A stretch of DNA of 64,000 bases from Cladorrhinum sp. PSN259 (GCA_033725935.1 MU867090.1:372001-436000), one strand, 5' to 3'. Shown: positions 33,531 through 45,261, numbered from the stretch's first letter. Numbers and translations: made by a program. Notes: generated by a model from the sequence alone, not told the origin.

Positions 33531-34339
33531 ATTTTTTTTTCGGTGTTGGTGATGTTGGGATACACAAGCTTGGACTTCAATTGGGAACAGCTTCGTGGCT
33601 TAATGACGATGTTTGGACCCCGGATGGATCATGCTGATTGGTGAAGCCACCCACCCATTCTGGGGCCGAACCGGCCCCACTTCTTCGTCCAGTCTTCGAA
33701 GTTCGGTGCATCATCAGAACGCTTCCAATTCACCCCGCACATCCACTTTGCTACATCACAATTCACCGCTTGCCCTTGGGAAATCTCCGCCAATGCATGT
33801 GTGTGTACTTGGTCTAGACAGTATGGACTAGTGATGCATGAACGATCCTGCTCAGGGCAGTTGCGTTATCATCCCTCTCAATGAAGCCCTCATGACGACT
33901 TTACTAATACATCTCCCATGACCCCACAAATCCAGCGATCTCGGTGCCGTTGACGGGTATAAGTGAAAGAGTTTTTGTGCACACAAAGTATGGAATACTG
34001 ATCTACTTACCAACACCTTATATTAGCTCATCCATCATAGCTCCTCTTTCTTGCCCCCGATGGCGGCTCCGGGAATAAACTCGCCGGCTTTTCGCGGTTA
34101 TCGATGCCGAAGCCGTTAGACTTCCTCTTCCCCTGCCAACGACGTACTGCAAGTGCACCGCAAGTGTATTACCAGGTGCAGCAGACCGATCTCGTTCAGT
34201 GGGGGCAAAGATAGACTAAATACTCCATATATATCAAGATTTTTCCACAAGGTTTTCCATGTTTACTTCCGACTCTTCCGTCAGTTATTTTTTCCCATTG
34301 GGGATATTCCCAGTTTGAACTCAAAACAACAACAGCAGC
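33531..34339. other. Divergent promoter region
   Basis: This lies between the SNARE gene (minus) and the MFS gene (plus). I see no gene. The last 40 bases before the MFS start contain a CAACAACAGCAGC run. Confidence 0.5.
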
Positions 34340-35899
34340 ATGACCATCGAGGAGACAGCCTCCTCGTCCGGCACTGATGATGACGAACGGTCACCGCCAA
34401 CACCCGTCGTAGACCCCGAGTCTCTTGCTCGAGTTTCCAGCGGTCCAGCCTACAGTGTCTTCTCCAAGGCCACAAAAGGATGGATCGTGGCCATGATCGC
34501 CTTCGCGAGCTTCGTCTCCCCCATGACGGCTAATATCTACTTTCCGGCACTCGTCCCGATATCTAGAGACCTCGGTGTGTCGGTTGGCCTCATAAACCTT
34601 ACTCTTACGACATACATGATATTCCAAGCGATTGCTCCTACCCTTGTTGGTGATCTGGGTGACATGGCCGGGAGGAGACCGGCATTCATCATTGCGTTTA
34701 TCATCTACATCTTTGCCAATCTTGGCTTGGCGTTGCAAGACAACTACGCTGCGTTGCTGGTGTTGCGGGCTGTCCAGAGTGCTGGAAGTAGCGGCACATT
34801 GGCTTTGTCCTTCGCTGCTATCGCAGATGTTGCTGTCAGTGCAGAAAGGGGCAAGTACATGGGCATCATCTCAGCGGCCATCAATGTTGGACCTGCCCTG
34901 AGCCCTGTGTTTGGAGGGCTGCTGTCAGAGTACTTTGGATGGAGAGCTGTCTTCTGGTTCTGTCTGGCATACGCGGGCGTCTGGCTTGTTCCATATGCAC
35001 TTTTTGTCCCGGAGACATGCAGAAACGTTGTAGGGAACGGATCGATTCCTCCTCGCGGTTGGAACAAGACGGCCATTGACTTGATTCGCGCCCATCGTCA
35101 ACATCGCAATGAGAGTTCCGAGGAACAACCCGCAGAAAAACGAAAAATTCGCTTCCCAAACCCTTTCAACACCCTAAAAGTCATCTTCGAGAAAGATATG
35201 GCCCTCGTCCTCTTCTACAGCACCATGACCTACCTGGTCTTCATTCTCATCACGGCAACAGTCAGCACCGAGTTCGCTGACATTTACCACTTCACCGACC
35301 TCCAGATCGGCCTCTGCTACCTCCCCTACGGTCTAGGATGCTGCGTAGCTGCTGTGGTCCAAGGTTACGTCCTCGATGCCAACTACCGCCGAGTGGCCCG
35401 CAGGATAGGCTTCACCATCAACTATAAACGAGGAGACGACCTCACAAACTTTCCAATCGAAGAAGCCCGTATTGTGCCCGTCTATCCCTTCCTGTTTACC
35501 GGCGCCGCAGCTGTAATCTGCTACGGCTGGGTCCTCCGCGCCGAGACTCACCTGGCTGGGCCGCTGGTGCTGTTATTCGTCATCGGCTTGTGCGTTACGG
35601 GTTCCTTCTCGCTGCTTAACACCCTCGTGGTGGACTTGTACCCCCAAGCTCCCGCGACCGCCGTGGCTGCTAATAACCTTGTTCGCTGTCTGTTTGGTGC
35701 TGGAGGCACCGCCGTTATAGAGCTGATGCTGAAAGCGATGGGGAGAGGGTGGTGTTTTACCTTTTGGGCTCTTGTACTGGTCGCCTTTTCGCCTACTTTG
35801 TGGGTGTTGACGAGATGGGGTCCTAAATGGAGGGAAGAAAGACGTCTGAGACAGATAGAGCAGCAGAAGAAGAAAAACGAAAGTGAAGTGAAAAAGTGA
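34340..35899 (+). CDS. MFS transporter, DHA1 drug:H+ antiporter type
   Basis: This is a single open frame without introns, 519 residues. A polar Ser/Asp-rich N-tail of about 45 residues precedes 12 predicted transmembrane helices, with a cytosolic loop after helix 6 (about 225-270). The loop between helices 2 and 3 reads DLGDMAGRRPAFI, the G-D-x-x-G-R-R-P signature of the major facilitator superfamily; helix 5 has GPALSPVFGG, the antiporter motif C. The layout and IYFPALVPISRDLGVSVGLI in helix 1-2 resemble Qdr/Aqr1-type plasma-membrane exporters of drugs, organic acids or polyamines. The substrate is unknown. The C-tail is highly charged (ERRLRQIEQQKKKNESEVKK). There is no biosynthetic cluster around it. 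Confidence 0.88.
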   Translation: MTIEETASSSGTDDDERSPPTPVVDPESLARVSSGPAYSVFSKATKGWIVAMIAFASFVSPMTANIYFPALVPISRDLGVSVGLINLTLTTYMIFQAIAPTLVGDLGDMAGRRPAFIIAFIIYIFANLGLALQDNYAALLVLRAVQSAGSSGTLALSFAAIADVAVSAERGKYMGIISAAINVGPALSPVFGGLLSEYFGWRAVFWFCLAYAGVWLVPYALFVPETCRNVVGNGSIPPRGWNKTAIDLIRAHRQHRNESSEEQPAEKRKIRFPNPFNTLKVIFEKDMALVLFYSTMTYLVFILITATVSTEFADIYHFTDLQIGLCYLPYGLGCCVAAVVQGYVLDANYRRVARRIGFTINYKRGDDLTNFPIEEARIVPVYPFLFTGAAAVICYGWVLRAETHLAGPLVLLFVIGLCVTGSFSLLNTLVVDLYPQAPATAVAANNLVRCLFGAGGTAVIELMLKAMGRGWCFTFWALVLVAFSPTLWVLTRWGPKWREERRLRQIEQQKKKNESEVKK

Positions 35900-36072
35900 A
35901 AAGAAAATTGAGGGTGTACATAAAGGATATATTGTAAATAGAGAGATAATTTTGACCGCATATATTAATGTTGATAATGTAGCAATGGATGCTAATACAT
36001 GAAGCCATTGGATAGGTGACGACGCGTCTATGAAGAACAAAAAGCAAAAATCCAATGAGAAGAAAAATAAAC

Positions 36073-36080
36073 AAAAAAAA
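36073..36080 (-). terminator. Pol III terminator of tRNA-Gly
   Basis: This is a run of eight T on the minus strand, 7 nt after the tRNA 3' end, the usual RNA polymerase III stop signal. Confidence 0.75.
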
Positions 36081-36087
36081 GCTGTTC

Positions 36088-36159
36088 TGCTAGAGCCGGG
36101 ATTTGCACCCGAGTCTTCACTTTGGAAGAGTGACGAGTTAACTACTACTCCACTCCAGC
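36088..36159 (-). tRNA. tRNA-Gly(UCC)
   Basis: These 72 nt fold as a full cloverleaf without intron. The acceptor GCTGGAG pairs with CTCTAGC (one G-T pair) and the discriminator is A. The D-stem is GAGT/ACTC with loop AGTAGTTA. The anticodon stem is TCACT/AGTGA with loop CTTCCAA, so the anticodon is TCC (Gly, codon GGA). The T-stem is TCGGG/CCCGG with loop TGCAAAT. A T8 terminator follows. It is odd in two linked places: the T-loop has G where nearly all tRNAs have T (position 55), and the D-loop has A where G18 is expected. Both lie in internal promoter boxes, so expression is not certain. Confidence 0.85.
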
Positions 36160-37183
36160 TTCTGCGCATTACGCCACGGTCTTGTTTGTTTTCTGTTGTT
36201 TGGTGGTTCTCTAGATTGTTCAATAATACTCTGGGGCCATTGGTTGGCTGGCAGGGCATGTGGTGTGAGTAGAGATGGGCAGGAAGGGTGTTTGTTTGTC
36301 ATCTACTCCTTCCCTGCGGCTCGCCGAGACACGATGACGGGCACTCTTTCCCGATCAGAATTCTATGTAAGCAGATCGAAAAAAATATGGAAAGTGCAAT
36401 ACACGAAGCACCTGGTGCTCTTGATATCCTTTACCTTCTATGGTATTCACTTGTCTACGCCTTTCTTTGCCCGTGTTCAACTCTATGCAACCCGTGTATA
36501 CTACACGCCACGGAATCCTTGCGCACGGCATCACTTCCTGATCCATCATAATGGTCTGGAGTATGTGATTAATAACGTCTCTTCTAAGTCGATTCGTTGT
36601 CCCTTGCCGCTTGCTTATTCATTTAAAGTGCAGCTTGTAAGAGACTTGGTAGCACTTGCACTTGTGGGGGCACTTATTCACCTAGTTTGCTCACAGTAGG
36701 TGAAAGTGAACGTTTAATGTAGACGTACAATGAGATTATACTTGTTGCACCCAAATATATAATAATATTCTGTAAAGTGACTGAGCTGGGCTACTTTGAG
36801 CAGAGTCTAGTAGTTCCCATCGTTGTGATAATATCAAGTTAAGAAGACAGTTGATAAGAATGAAAAAAAAGAAGTAAAAAAGAAGTAAAAATGACACACG
36901 CGCGATGCTTATCCCTATTTCGCCAACCAAAGATGCAAACCATAATAGCCATGACGAAAACGAAGACAGACTTTCCACACCTTGAAGTATTTCTTTCTCC
37001 TGGAAAGAAATGACCGCCCTCCCCCCCCCAAAAAAAAAATCCATGCCTGCCCGCCTACCAATCCATCACTTTGTTCAAACACTTAATCATTTCAAAAATC
37101 CAAAGTCCCGCCACCATCCGTAATCATCATTCATCTCATGGCTTTCATCCAAGTAAAATGTCTCATATTATTCCGTTCATCAC
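36160..37183. other. Intergenic region
   Basis: This lies between the tRNA (its 5' flank) and the 3' end of the giant repeat-protein gene. An open frame at 36196-36699 (plus) has no recognisable features. Runs of A and C near 37018-37040 are simple sequence. Confidence 0.5.
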
Positions 37184-40100
37184 TCATTCCTTGCTCACCA
37201 ACCTCTTCCACCAAGAGCTCCTTGGCGTGGAATCCATGAACATAGAACTCCTGCGGGGCTCGTGATTCCGCCCATCACTGCCATCCGATCCACCACGTCT
37301 CCCATCCCCGCGGTCACGGTCTCGGTCACGCTGATCCCTCACCCGTTCTCTGTCTCTGTCTCTGTCCCTGTCTCTGTCTCTATCCCTATCCCGGTCGCCT
37401 CGGTCTCTCACTGGCGCAACTTCCCTCTCCCTCTCCCTCTCCCTCTCGCGCTCCCTTTCTCTTTCCTCCCTCCGTTTCCTCCTTCTTCTTTCGTCATCAT
37501 ACTCCTCCGGGGTCATGTTGTTGCCATTCGGCCGAGGCGCATCATACCGATCAGGTTGCTGCTGCTGTTGCTGCTCAGCAGCTTGTCTAGCCCGGCGTCT
37601 CGCTCTCCGAGCCTCACGCCGGGCCTCCTCTTCATCAATCACCTCTTCAACAGGAGGCCGCTCTTCTTCCTCGTCTTCGTTATCCGGGGGCGGCGGTGCG
37701 TCAGAGTGGTCCTTGACCCAGGACGCAGTATGCTCCAGCGACTCATCTGGATAAACATAGTTCTGGGGAGGCGGTGGCGGTGGCTGCTCTACACGGCGCC
37801 TTGAATGCCGCTCCTCCTTGGTAACCTCGGTCTCACGAGCTGCGTAACGAGCCTCTCTTCTGCGGCGGCGCTCCTCCTCTTCATCCCGCACATCATCCTC
37901 CAGGTGTTGATGATGGTGGCTATTCTTGCGTCGCTCGTGGTGTCTGGCCGCACGACGAGCTTCCATCTCGGCCTCGGCAGCCTCGCGCTCAGCACGCAGT
38001 CTATGCCGCTCAGCTCTATCGGCTTCCACCTTCTCAGCAGCCCGGCGCTCCGTCTCCTCACGCGCAAGGCGTTGGGCCCTGCGCTCAGCACGTCGTGCCT
38101 CCTTCTCATCCTGCCGGCGTGCTTCGTCCTCCTCATCTTGCTGTTTCCGACGACGCTCACGCCGAGCCTCATCCTTCGCCTGACGGGCATCCTCAGCAGC
38201 ACGATCTATCGCTGCCCGCTCAGCGGCTTCCTTCTCCACGCGACGGGCGCGCCGAGCAGCACGCCGAGCTTCCCTCTCAGCATCATCATCATCCTCCTCA
38301 ACACCCCCGCGCCGTCCAATCTCCTCATCAGTAGTGGCAAAGGCGGTACTTCGGCGGCGGGGCGGTTCGGAACGTGGGTCGGGGCGTGCTTCGGCTTTGG
38401 GCTTCAAGACGCCACCAAACATGGATGAAAATCCACCAGAAGTCTTCTTGGCGCTCGAGCTGGAGCGCTTCAGAGAAGGGCGCGAAGGTGTCGCATCGAC
38501 GGGGTCACTCATGACAATGTCATCATCTCGCGAATATTGCTGTTGTAAATATGAATTAGCTTGTTTTTCGAGACAGAGCTCTGAATTTAAGGTTAAACCC
38601 ACCCTTGGTCGACGACGATCTGCTTTGTCGGGGCTGGGGATAGCATCGTTTGCACCGGACATCACATAGTCATCCTCTTGGTCCACATCCTTCCTGCTGC
38701 GCCGGCTTCCAGACCCGGAGATACCTAGACCTACACCGGTAGCGATCCCAGCGGCAGTTCCCACACCAAGAATTTTGGCCGCCTTGGAGGACATCATCTC
38801 CTCGGGAGGGGGGCTCATCATGCCTCCGGACATGTCCACAGATTGCCTGCGGGAGCTCGGCTTGCTGCTGCGGCCTTTGTCGCGCATTGATGCAGATCTT
38901 GATAGCGGCGGGGTACTGGCGAAAACACTCGAGAATCGTGGATGGTCTTTGATGCGGGATGCCTTGTCCATCCTGTCGATCTTTTCTGCATTGTCGGATC
39001 CAGAGTCCCTCGAAGATGACTTCTCGGGTTTTATTTCAGTCGGGTATGCCTTCATCCTCGAGCTAGACTCCTTTTGTTTGGATCTTGATGACGTGGTCTT
39101 AGGATCCTTGCTGGGAGTGGCCCCTGTCCACCCGCCCCACGATGCGTTGGCATCGCGGTTGACTTTTATCCTCTCCTTGTGCGACGAGCGCACGAGTGGA
39201 GGGGTCATTGGAGGGTCTGGAACGGCTGGCGGGGGCACTGGAACGGCAGGAGGTGGTGGCGGAGGACTGCTGTCCATCTCTTCGGGGTATTGCACAACTC
39301 TGCGAGACTTTTTGTTGCTTTTCTTCTCCGGCGCCAGGTCGATAACTTCGATAATGTCATCCTCATCTCCGGAATCCATATGTAGATGCGCACGATGGGG
39401 AGAACGATGTCGCGAAGAATGATACTCGTCCTCAAATGGGAAGCTGCCTGGCAAACCAGTCTTGGACAAATGCGGAGGGAAGTGAGGTGTGAAGGGTACC
39501 GACGGTGGAGGCGGAGGAACCGCCGCCGTAAACGCTTCGACGTCGATTATCGCGGGTTCGCTTCTGTCTTTGCTCCTATCCTTATCCTTGTTTCTCTTGT
39601 CTTTGCTCTTTTTCTTCTTTCTCTCTTCCTTTGGCGAAATTATTTCAACAGGGGGTGGAGGAGGAGGAGGTGGTGGTGGGAAGCGCTTGTCTCTGTGGTT
39701 GTCGTCGTCTTCAAATTGATCTGGGTCCCGATCTTCGTAATTGAAAGCGTCGACGCGCTCGTTGCTATCGTGAAAGTCGTCGTCATTTGAGTTGGAGTCT
39801 GCATCGACGTCGTCGTGATATTTTACAGCCTCGAAAGCGCGCAGGCGCTGGAGGATTTTGCTGCCTGCGGCAGCCTTCTTAGCCTTCATTGGCTTATCGG
39901 TGTCTGGCGAAGGTGAGGACCTTGAAGAGTGCTGCGACACCGAGGTGGCGCCACCTGTGCCTATACCAATCGCGGCAGTTTCGAGGAGTTTGGATGACTC
40001 AGCCTGGCTAATCTCCCGAGTTGATGGTTGGGTGCCATCCGTGTTATCGGCAGGATCCTCCCATACATCAGGCATTGGGGGCGGTGGTGGCGGTGGTGGA

Positions 40101-43100
40101 CTGCTGTTCTTGGCCTTGGACCCAAATGTCTTCCAGAAACTAAAGACATCTGGAGCGGCTGGTGGTGCCTTCATTAGGGGCTCCTCCTTAACTAGCAAGA
40201 CCTCATCGTCCTCCTTATCCTCCATCTCGTGCTTTTCCTCCTCGCTCTCCAAACTCTTGTCCTTGGGAAGCTCTGAGAGGAGCTCTTCAATCTGTTCTGG
40301 AGTGAGCTCAACATCGTCCAGGTCCTTAAATTCGGCATCCTCTTCTTCCTCCACAACTTTCTTTTTGCCCTTGTCCTTGTCCCTGCTCTTCTCCTTACTC
40401 TTGTCCTTGCTTCTATCCTTGCCCTTCTCCTTATCCTTCCTTTTCTCTCGTTCTCTCTCTTTCTCTCTTTCTCTTTCCCTTTCCCTTTCCCTTTCTCGCT
40501 CCCTCTCTCGTTCCCGTTCCCGTTCCTTCTCTCTCTCCTTCTCTCTCTCTTTCTCTCTCTCCTTCTCTTTACTCCTGCTCTTAGGCTTCTCTTCCTTTCT
40601 GGACTTCTTCGACGACGTTATGACGGCTGCCGCTGCCGCTGCTGCTACCGCGGCCGCAGCTTCGGCTTCTTCGGCCTCTCTTATAGCTGCAGCGGCAGCT
40701 TCTGCCTCTGCAACCTCCCTTGCCGCAGCTTCCTCGGCCTCTTGACGATCCCGTTCAGCCTGTTCCTCGGCTGCTCGAATGGCCCGTTCTTCGGCTTCCT
40801 TGGCTGCTCGCTCTTCTTCCTCTTGGCGCTTCCGCTCCTGTTCAGCTTCCTCCTCAGCTTCACGCAGAGCCTTTGCCTCTGCTCTCATCTTGACACTTGA
40901 CTCAAGCTCGTCAAGCCTTTCCTGATCAAACCGACCAGATTTCTTGGTCTTTTTGAGCCTTGACATCTTGGCCTTTAGCGCTGCCAGTTCCTTTTCCTCC
41001 TCCCTTGCCAGCTTTTCCTCAGCCTCTTTGCGTGCTTGTTCTTCGGCTTCTTTGCGTGCTTGTTCTTCGGCTTCTTTCTGTAGACGTTCCTCTTCGGCCT
41101 CGTCATCTGACTTATCCTTTGGGCTTCCCCAAGTATCTCTCCATGCATCCTGGTCGGGCTTGGCTTCAGCTTCTGCGTCATCGTCATCATGACCTTTGCC
41201 GGTGCTCCAAGAATTGAAAAAGTCGTTGCTTTCCAGAGGATCCTCACCAGCTGCTTCCTCAGGCTTGTCCAGATCAATCAGATTTTTCGCAGCCGAGGAT
41301 TCCTGCTTCTTGGCCCTTTTCATGTACTTTTTAGAGCTACCGAACGACTCCGAAGCATCCTCATCCTCTTTCGGCTCAGGCTGAGGTTCGGGCTCTGCCT
41401 TACTTTTTTTACTTTTCTTGTCCTTCTTGGAGCTAGAAATACCCCAAACATCATCGTGCTTCTTCTTTGGCTGCGGCTCAGGTTCCGGCTCCGGCTCCTT
41501 CTTGCCCTTCTTCTTCTTCTTTGTGATTGGGGCCCAAAGGTCGGCCTCCTCTTCCATTTCAGAAATGAGTTCAGGCTCGGGTTGAGGCTCGGTCTCTTTA
41601 ATAGGCTCTGGTTCAGGTTCGGCTTCGGGTGGTGGTGGCGTCTTACTCTTTTTCTTCTTCTCCTTCTTGTGAAGCAACGCGCCCCAAAAGTGATGAGTCT
41701 CTTCTTCCTCTTCCTCTTCATCCTCCTTCTCAGCAATAGTCTCCGGTTCAGGCTCAAGCTCCTTGACCGGCTCAGGTTCGGGTTCAAATTCCTGCTCAGC
41801 TTCCTGCTCAAGTTCCTTGTTCTTGCCCTTTTTCTTCTTGTCTTTCTTTGAAAGAGCTACCGGCGCCCAAAGATCCTCTTCGTCCTGCTTCTCGGGCTCT
41901 GCGGTGGGTTTGGGTGTTGGTTCTCGCGGCGGCTCTGGGACGGGTTCGGATTCAGGTTCGTTCTTACCCTTTTTCTTCTTCTTGTCCTTTTTGGCGGCGG
42001 AATCCCACCAGGCATCATGTTCCTTCTCAGCTGCACGTTCGAATTTTCTAGAAGATTTCTTCGGAGGCTCAGGTTCAGGTTCGGGCACAATGGCTTTTCC
42101 CTTCTTTTTCTTATCCTTCTTCATTGACGTCGTCGTTTCCCAGATATCAATCTCCTCTATCCTTTCAGGTACGGGTTCTGGCTCCGGCTCTGGCTCAGGT
42201 TCTGGTTCGGGCTTGACTTCGGGTTCGGGGGGTGGAGGCGGTGGCTCTGGGACCAAGTCCTTTTTCTTCTTTTTCTTCTCGGGCTTCTTGCCAATTATCG
42301 CTCCCCAAAAACCTACCGATTCTTCCTCCGATTCTTCTTCCTCCTCCTCCTTTGGGGGCTCAGGTTCGGGCTCTTTGATGAGTTCTGGTACTGGTTTTGG
42401 CTCAGGTTCAGGTTCAGGTTCTGCTTCAGGGTTTGGTTCCATGGGTGGTTCTGGTTCGGGGTCAGGCTCTGATTCCTTGCTCTTACCCTTCTTCTTCTTC
42501 TCCTTCTTTGACGTGGTGGTGGCCCAACTGTCGTCATCTTTCTTCTTCTTCGGCTCTGGCTCCGGCCCCAGCTTCTTGGACAATTCTGGTTCGGGGTCGA
42601 GTTCCTTACTCTTGCCCTTCTTTTTCTTGTCCTTTTTTGTAGTTATAGTAGTTCCCCAGTAATCGTCTTCCTGCTTATTATCCAATTCAGGTTCCGGCTC
42701 AGGTTCGGGTTCGGGTTCGGGTTCAGGTTCCTTAGCTGGCTCTGGTTCAGGCTCTCTGCTTCTGCCTTTCATTTTCTTGTCCTTCTTGGGAACAATAGTG
42801 CCCCAAAAGTCGTCGTCATCCTGCTTTTTCTCCGGTTCAGGCTCAGGCTCGGGTTCGGGTTCAGGCTCCTTGGCTAGTTCTGGTTCAGGCTCAGGGTCAG
42901 CCACAGGCTCCTTGGTTTTGCTCTTCTTCTTTTTATCTTTCTTCGAAGTGGTAGCTGCCGCGGGGTCGTCCTCTGGCTTTATCTCCGGCTCCGGTTCTGG
43001 CTGGGGCTCGGGCTCGGGCGTTTGCTGTGCTGGCGGTTCTGGTTCCTTGGGAGGCTCATTAGCAGCATCATTCTTACCTTTCTTCTTCTTTCCCTTCTTC

Positions 43101-45261
43101 ACAACCGGCTCTCCCCATGTCCACGAATCTTCAGCACTCCTGGACTTGGTTGGCTCTGGTTCTGGCTCCTTTACTGGTTCCGGTTGGAGCTCCGGCTCCG
43201 GCTCCGGCGCTAGTTCCGGTTTAGACACTGGCTCGAGAGGCTTCTTGAATCTAGATTCGCCAACCGGGGGGCTCTTCCTCTTGTTAGCGCCCCAAAATCC
43301 CCAGGCATCATTTGCAGTGGGCTTTGGAGGTTCTTCCATCTTTGGTTGCTCAACCACAGTCAAACCGTTCTTCTTGGTATAGGTGGACATGTCAGCCCAG
43401 GGGTTTTCAGTTTCCGGGTCCGGTACCGGAGTCGGCTCGCGGGGCGGTGGAGGGGTGGGTTCCCGCTTTGGTTTGGGTTCTGGTTCAGGCTCGGGCTCGG
43501 GCTCCCAAACACTCGTCTTCTTCTTCTTCTTGTCCTTCTTGGCTACAGTCGTCGAGAAGCCAAAATCCAACCCGGTGTCCTTTGGTGTTTTCACCTCCTC
43601 AACGCGCTTGGGGTCTGGTTTCGGTTCAGGCTTGGATTCAGGCTTGGGTTCAGGCTTGGGTTCAGGCTTGGGTTCAGGCTTGGGTTCAGGCTTGGATTCA
43701 GGCTTCCGCTCGACTGTGGGTTGAGTTTTGCGCTCGATCGTGGGTTCAGGTTTTGGATGCGGTTTAAGGTCGGCCTTTGATGATGGTACTGTGGAACCTC
43801 TCGGGTCGCTGTGATGGTGCGTGTGATGTTCGCCATCGCCGAAGGAAAACCCAAAACCTGCGGCTGGTTTAGAAGCTCCAAAAACCTGATTAACACCAGC
43901 GAAAGTCTTTGACAGCCCGATCCCCCATTTCGATGCCCCGCCGAAAATCCCGCCGCCACCAAAAGGTTTCGGGCTGGCGGGTTTTGGTTCCGGTTCTCGT
44001 GGTCTTGGGCGATAGTTGTCGTTATCAATATCCAAAGATGGCCCGCCGCTTAAATTGATGTCCTGGAAAGCATCAAAAGTAGTTTTGACTCCGGCCGTCT
44101 TGGTCTTGGCCTTGGATTCCTCTGGAGCTGGAGGGTCGGCAACAGCAGAAGCTCCTTTCTTGGTCGTTGTCGTCTTCTTGTTCTTACCCGAAACAGTAGT
44201 ACCGAAGGTCTCCCAGTCATCAGCCCCCTTCTTCTTTGCGTCCTTCCTCTTTCGTTCATCCTCTTCCCTTTGCCTCTGCTCCTCCTCTTCTTTTAACCTT
44301 CGCTCCCTCTCCTCTTTCAGTCGTTGCTCCTCTTCTTCCTTCCGCTTCCGCTCCTCCTCCTCTTTCTGCCGCTGTTCTTCCTCTTCCTTCCGCTTCCTTT
44401 CCTCCTCCTCCTCCCTTCGTTTCCTTTCGTCCTCTTCCTTCTTATCATCACCGCCGTCTCCTGCATCACCACCTCCAGCATCTGCATAACCGTTGTCATC
44501 CTTTTTGGCAAGATCGTCGGCATCGTTGTTGTTGTTGGTATTGTTGTAGTTGTTATTATTTCTCACTGGCTGCTTCTTCTTTTTGCCACCCTTGGCCGCC
44601 TGGCGAAAACCCTTATCACTCCAGAAGTCAACAAGGCCGTTTGTAGCTGGGTCGGCGAGCAGCTCATCCTCTCGACGTCTTCGATTATGATCGCATCTCC
44701 CAGTGTCAGGCAAGTTGCCTGGAAAGTTACGGTGCCTGTGGGCATATGCGCCGCTGTTTGTCGGGTCGTCAACACCATAATCTGGCTCATTGTAGTCAAA
44801 CAATGAGTTGGAGAGATGCCGAATGATGGTCTCAGGAATGGTAGGCGGTGTTCTTCCTCCATGTGAGACGTGAGCTAAAGCGCGGCATTCCTACGGACCC
44901 ATATGTTAGTTCAGTCTGCTTCGAGGTTGCACCCATAGGCCTGATCACCCCTGAATCTTTTGACAAGTTGACAGAGAACTCCATCTCACTACGCATAAAG
45001 AATCGAGTATGAAATTGAGACTAATTGTAATACCCATATAGAAAAGAACATTCTCGCCCTTACCTTTAGCCTGTCGCAAAGCGCAACCCAACTTTGCGCA
45101 AGCACTGTCAACCTGGCTTCTAGAACAGCCGTATCTGGCAATGTCGCCACATCCTCAACACATTGAGTCGTCCTCTCCGTCGAAAGCGAAGTCGTGGGGG
45201 GTTCGCGCAGCGCATCGCCTCTCCAGCAGTCGCGCACAGCCAAAATCTGAGCAGTCGCCAT
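37184..45261 (-). CDS. Giant disordered protein with Trp/Lys-box/(Glu-Pro)n repeats
   Basis: Exon 1 is 45261-45064 and exon 2 starts at 44890 after a 173-nt intron; the junction reads [20 protein letters not shown]. Exon 2 runs to 37184, giving 2,634 residues, or 2,613 if an in-frame 63-nt intron (38602-38540) is removed. Only residues 1-150 look ordered. Then come an Arg/Glu coiled-coil-like block (about 210-270), about 14 units (505-1260) of the form acidic-Trp / Lys-box / (Glu-Pro)n, a Glu/Ala/Arg coiled coil (about 1300-1500), a Lys/Arg-Glu alternating run (about 1530), Pro runs, further charged coiled coils, and an Arg-Asp run before the C-terminus [15 protein letters not shown]. No catalytic domain, signal or membrane segment is seen. 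Such proteins are often labelled involucrin-repeat in fungi; a septal or Woronin-body tether (leashin-like) role is a guess. Confidence 0.8.
37312..37460 (-). repeat. Simple repeats coding (Arg-Asp)n and (Glu-Arg)n
   Basis: Near-perfect hexamer runs (plus-strand TCTCTG/TCCCTG/TCTCCC types) encode DRDRDRDR and ERERERER near the C-terminus of the giant protein. Confidence 0.7.
38540..38602 (-). other. Probable in-frame 63-nt intron of the giant gene
   Basis: On the minus strand it starts GTGGGT, has a GCTAATTC branch-like site and ends TTACAACAG, all typical of introns here. It is a multiple of three and has no stop, so retention adds 21 residues (including SELCLEKQ) unlike the charged flanks. 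This fits a real intron that open-frame scans pass over. Confidence 0.6.
40440..40570 (-). repeat. Pyrimidine microsatellite coding Lys/Arg-Glu run
   Basis: A long TCTCTT/TCCCTT-type tract on the plus strand encodes an alternating basic-acidic run of EKEREK and [10 protein letters not shown] type in the giant protein, which may form a single stable alpha-helix. Confidence 0.7.
41310..43570 (-). repeat. About 14 Trp/Lys-box/(Glu-Pro)n modules
   Basis: This is the coding repeat array of the giant protein. Each unit has an acidic lead with a Trp or Phe ([64 protein letters not shown]), a basic box (KKDKKKKGK or close), and an acidic Pro run (EPEPEPEP, 10-40 residues). The Trp and Lys parts are kept while spacer length varies. 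Confidence 0.85.
43622..43705 (-). repeat. 12-bp minisatellite coding (Pro-Glu-Pro-Lys)n
   Basis: About seven near-identical copies of the plus-strand unit GGGTTCAGGCTT lie in tandem, coding PEPK repeats of the giant protein. The nearly perfect copies suggest recent expansion. Confidence 0.8.

Noticed and set aside
36196..36699. 167-codon plus-strand frame after the tRNA gene
   Set aside because: It resembles no family and has no start context or conserved pattern; probably chance in flank sequence.
37262..44806. Many long plus-strand open frames (for example 39858-40745 and 41763-42662) across the giant gene
   Set aside because: They are antisense mirrors of Glu/Pro/Lys-rich codons (GA-rich, giving Ser/Leu/Phe runs) and have no family features or splice logic.
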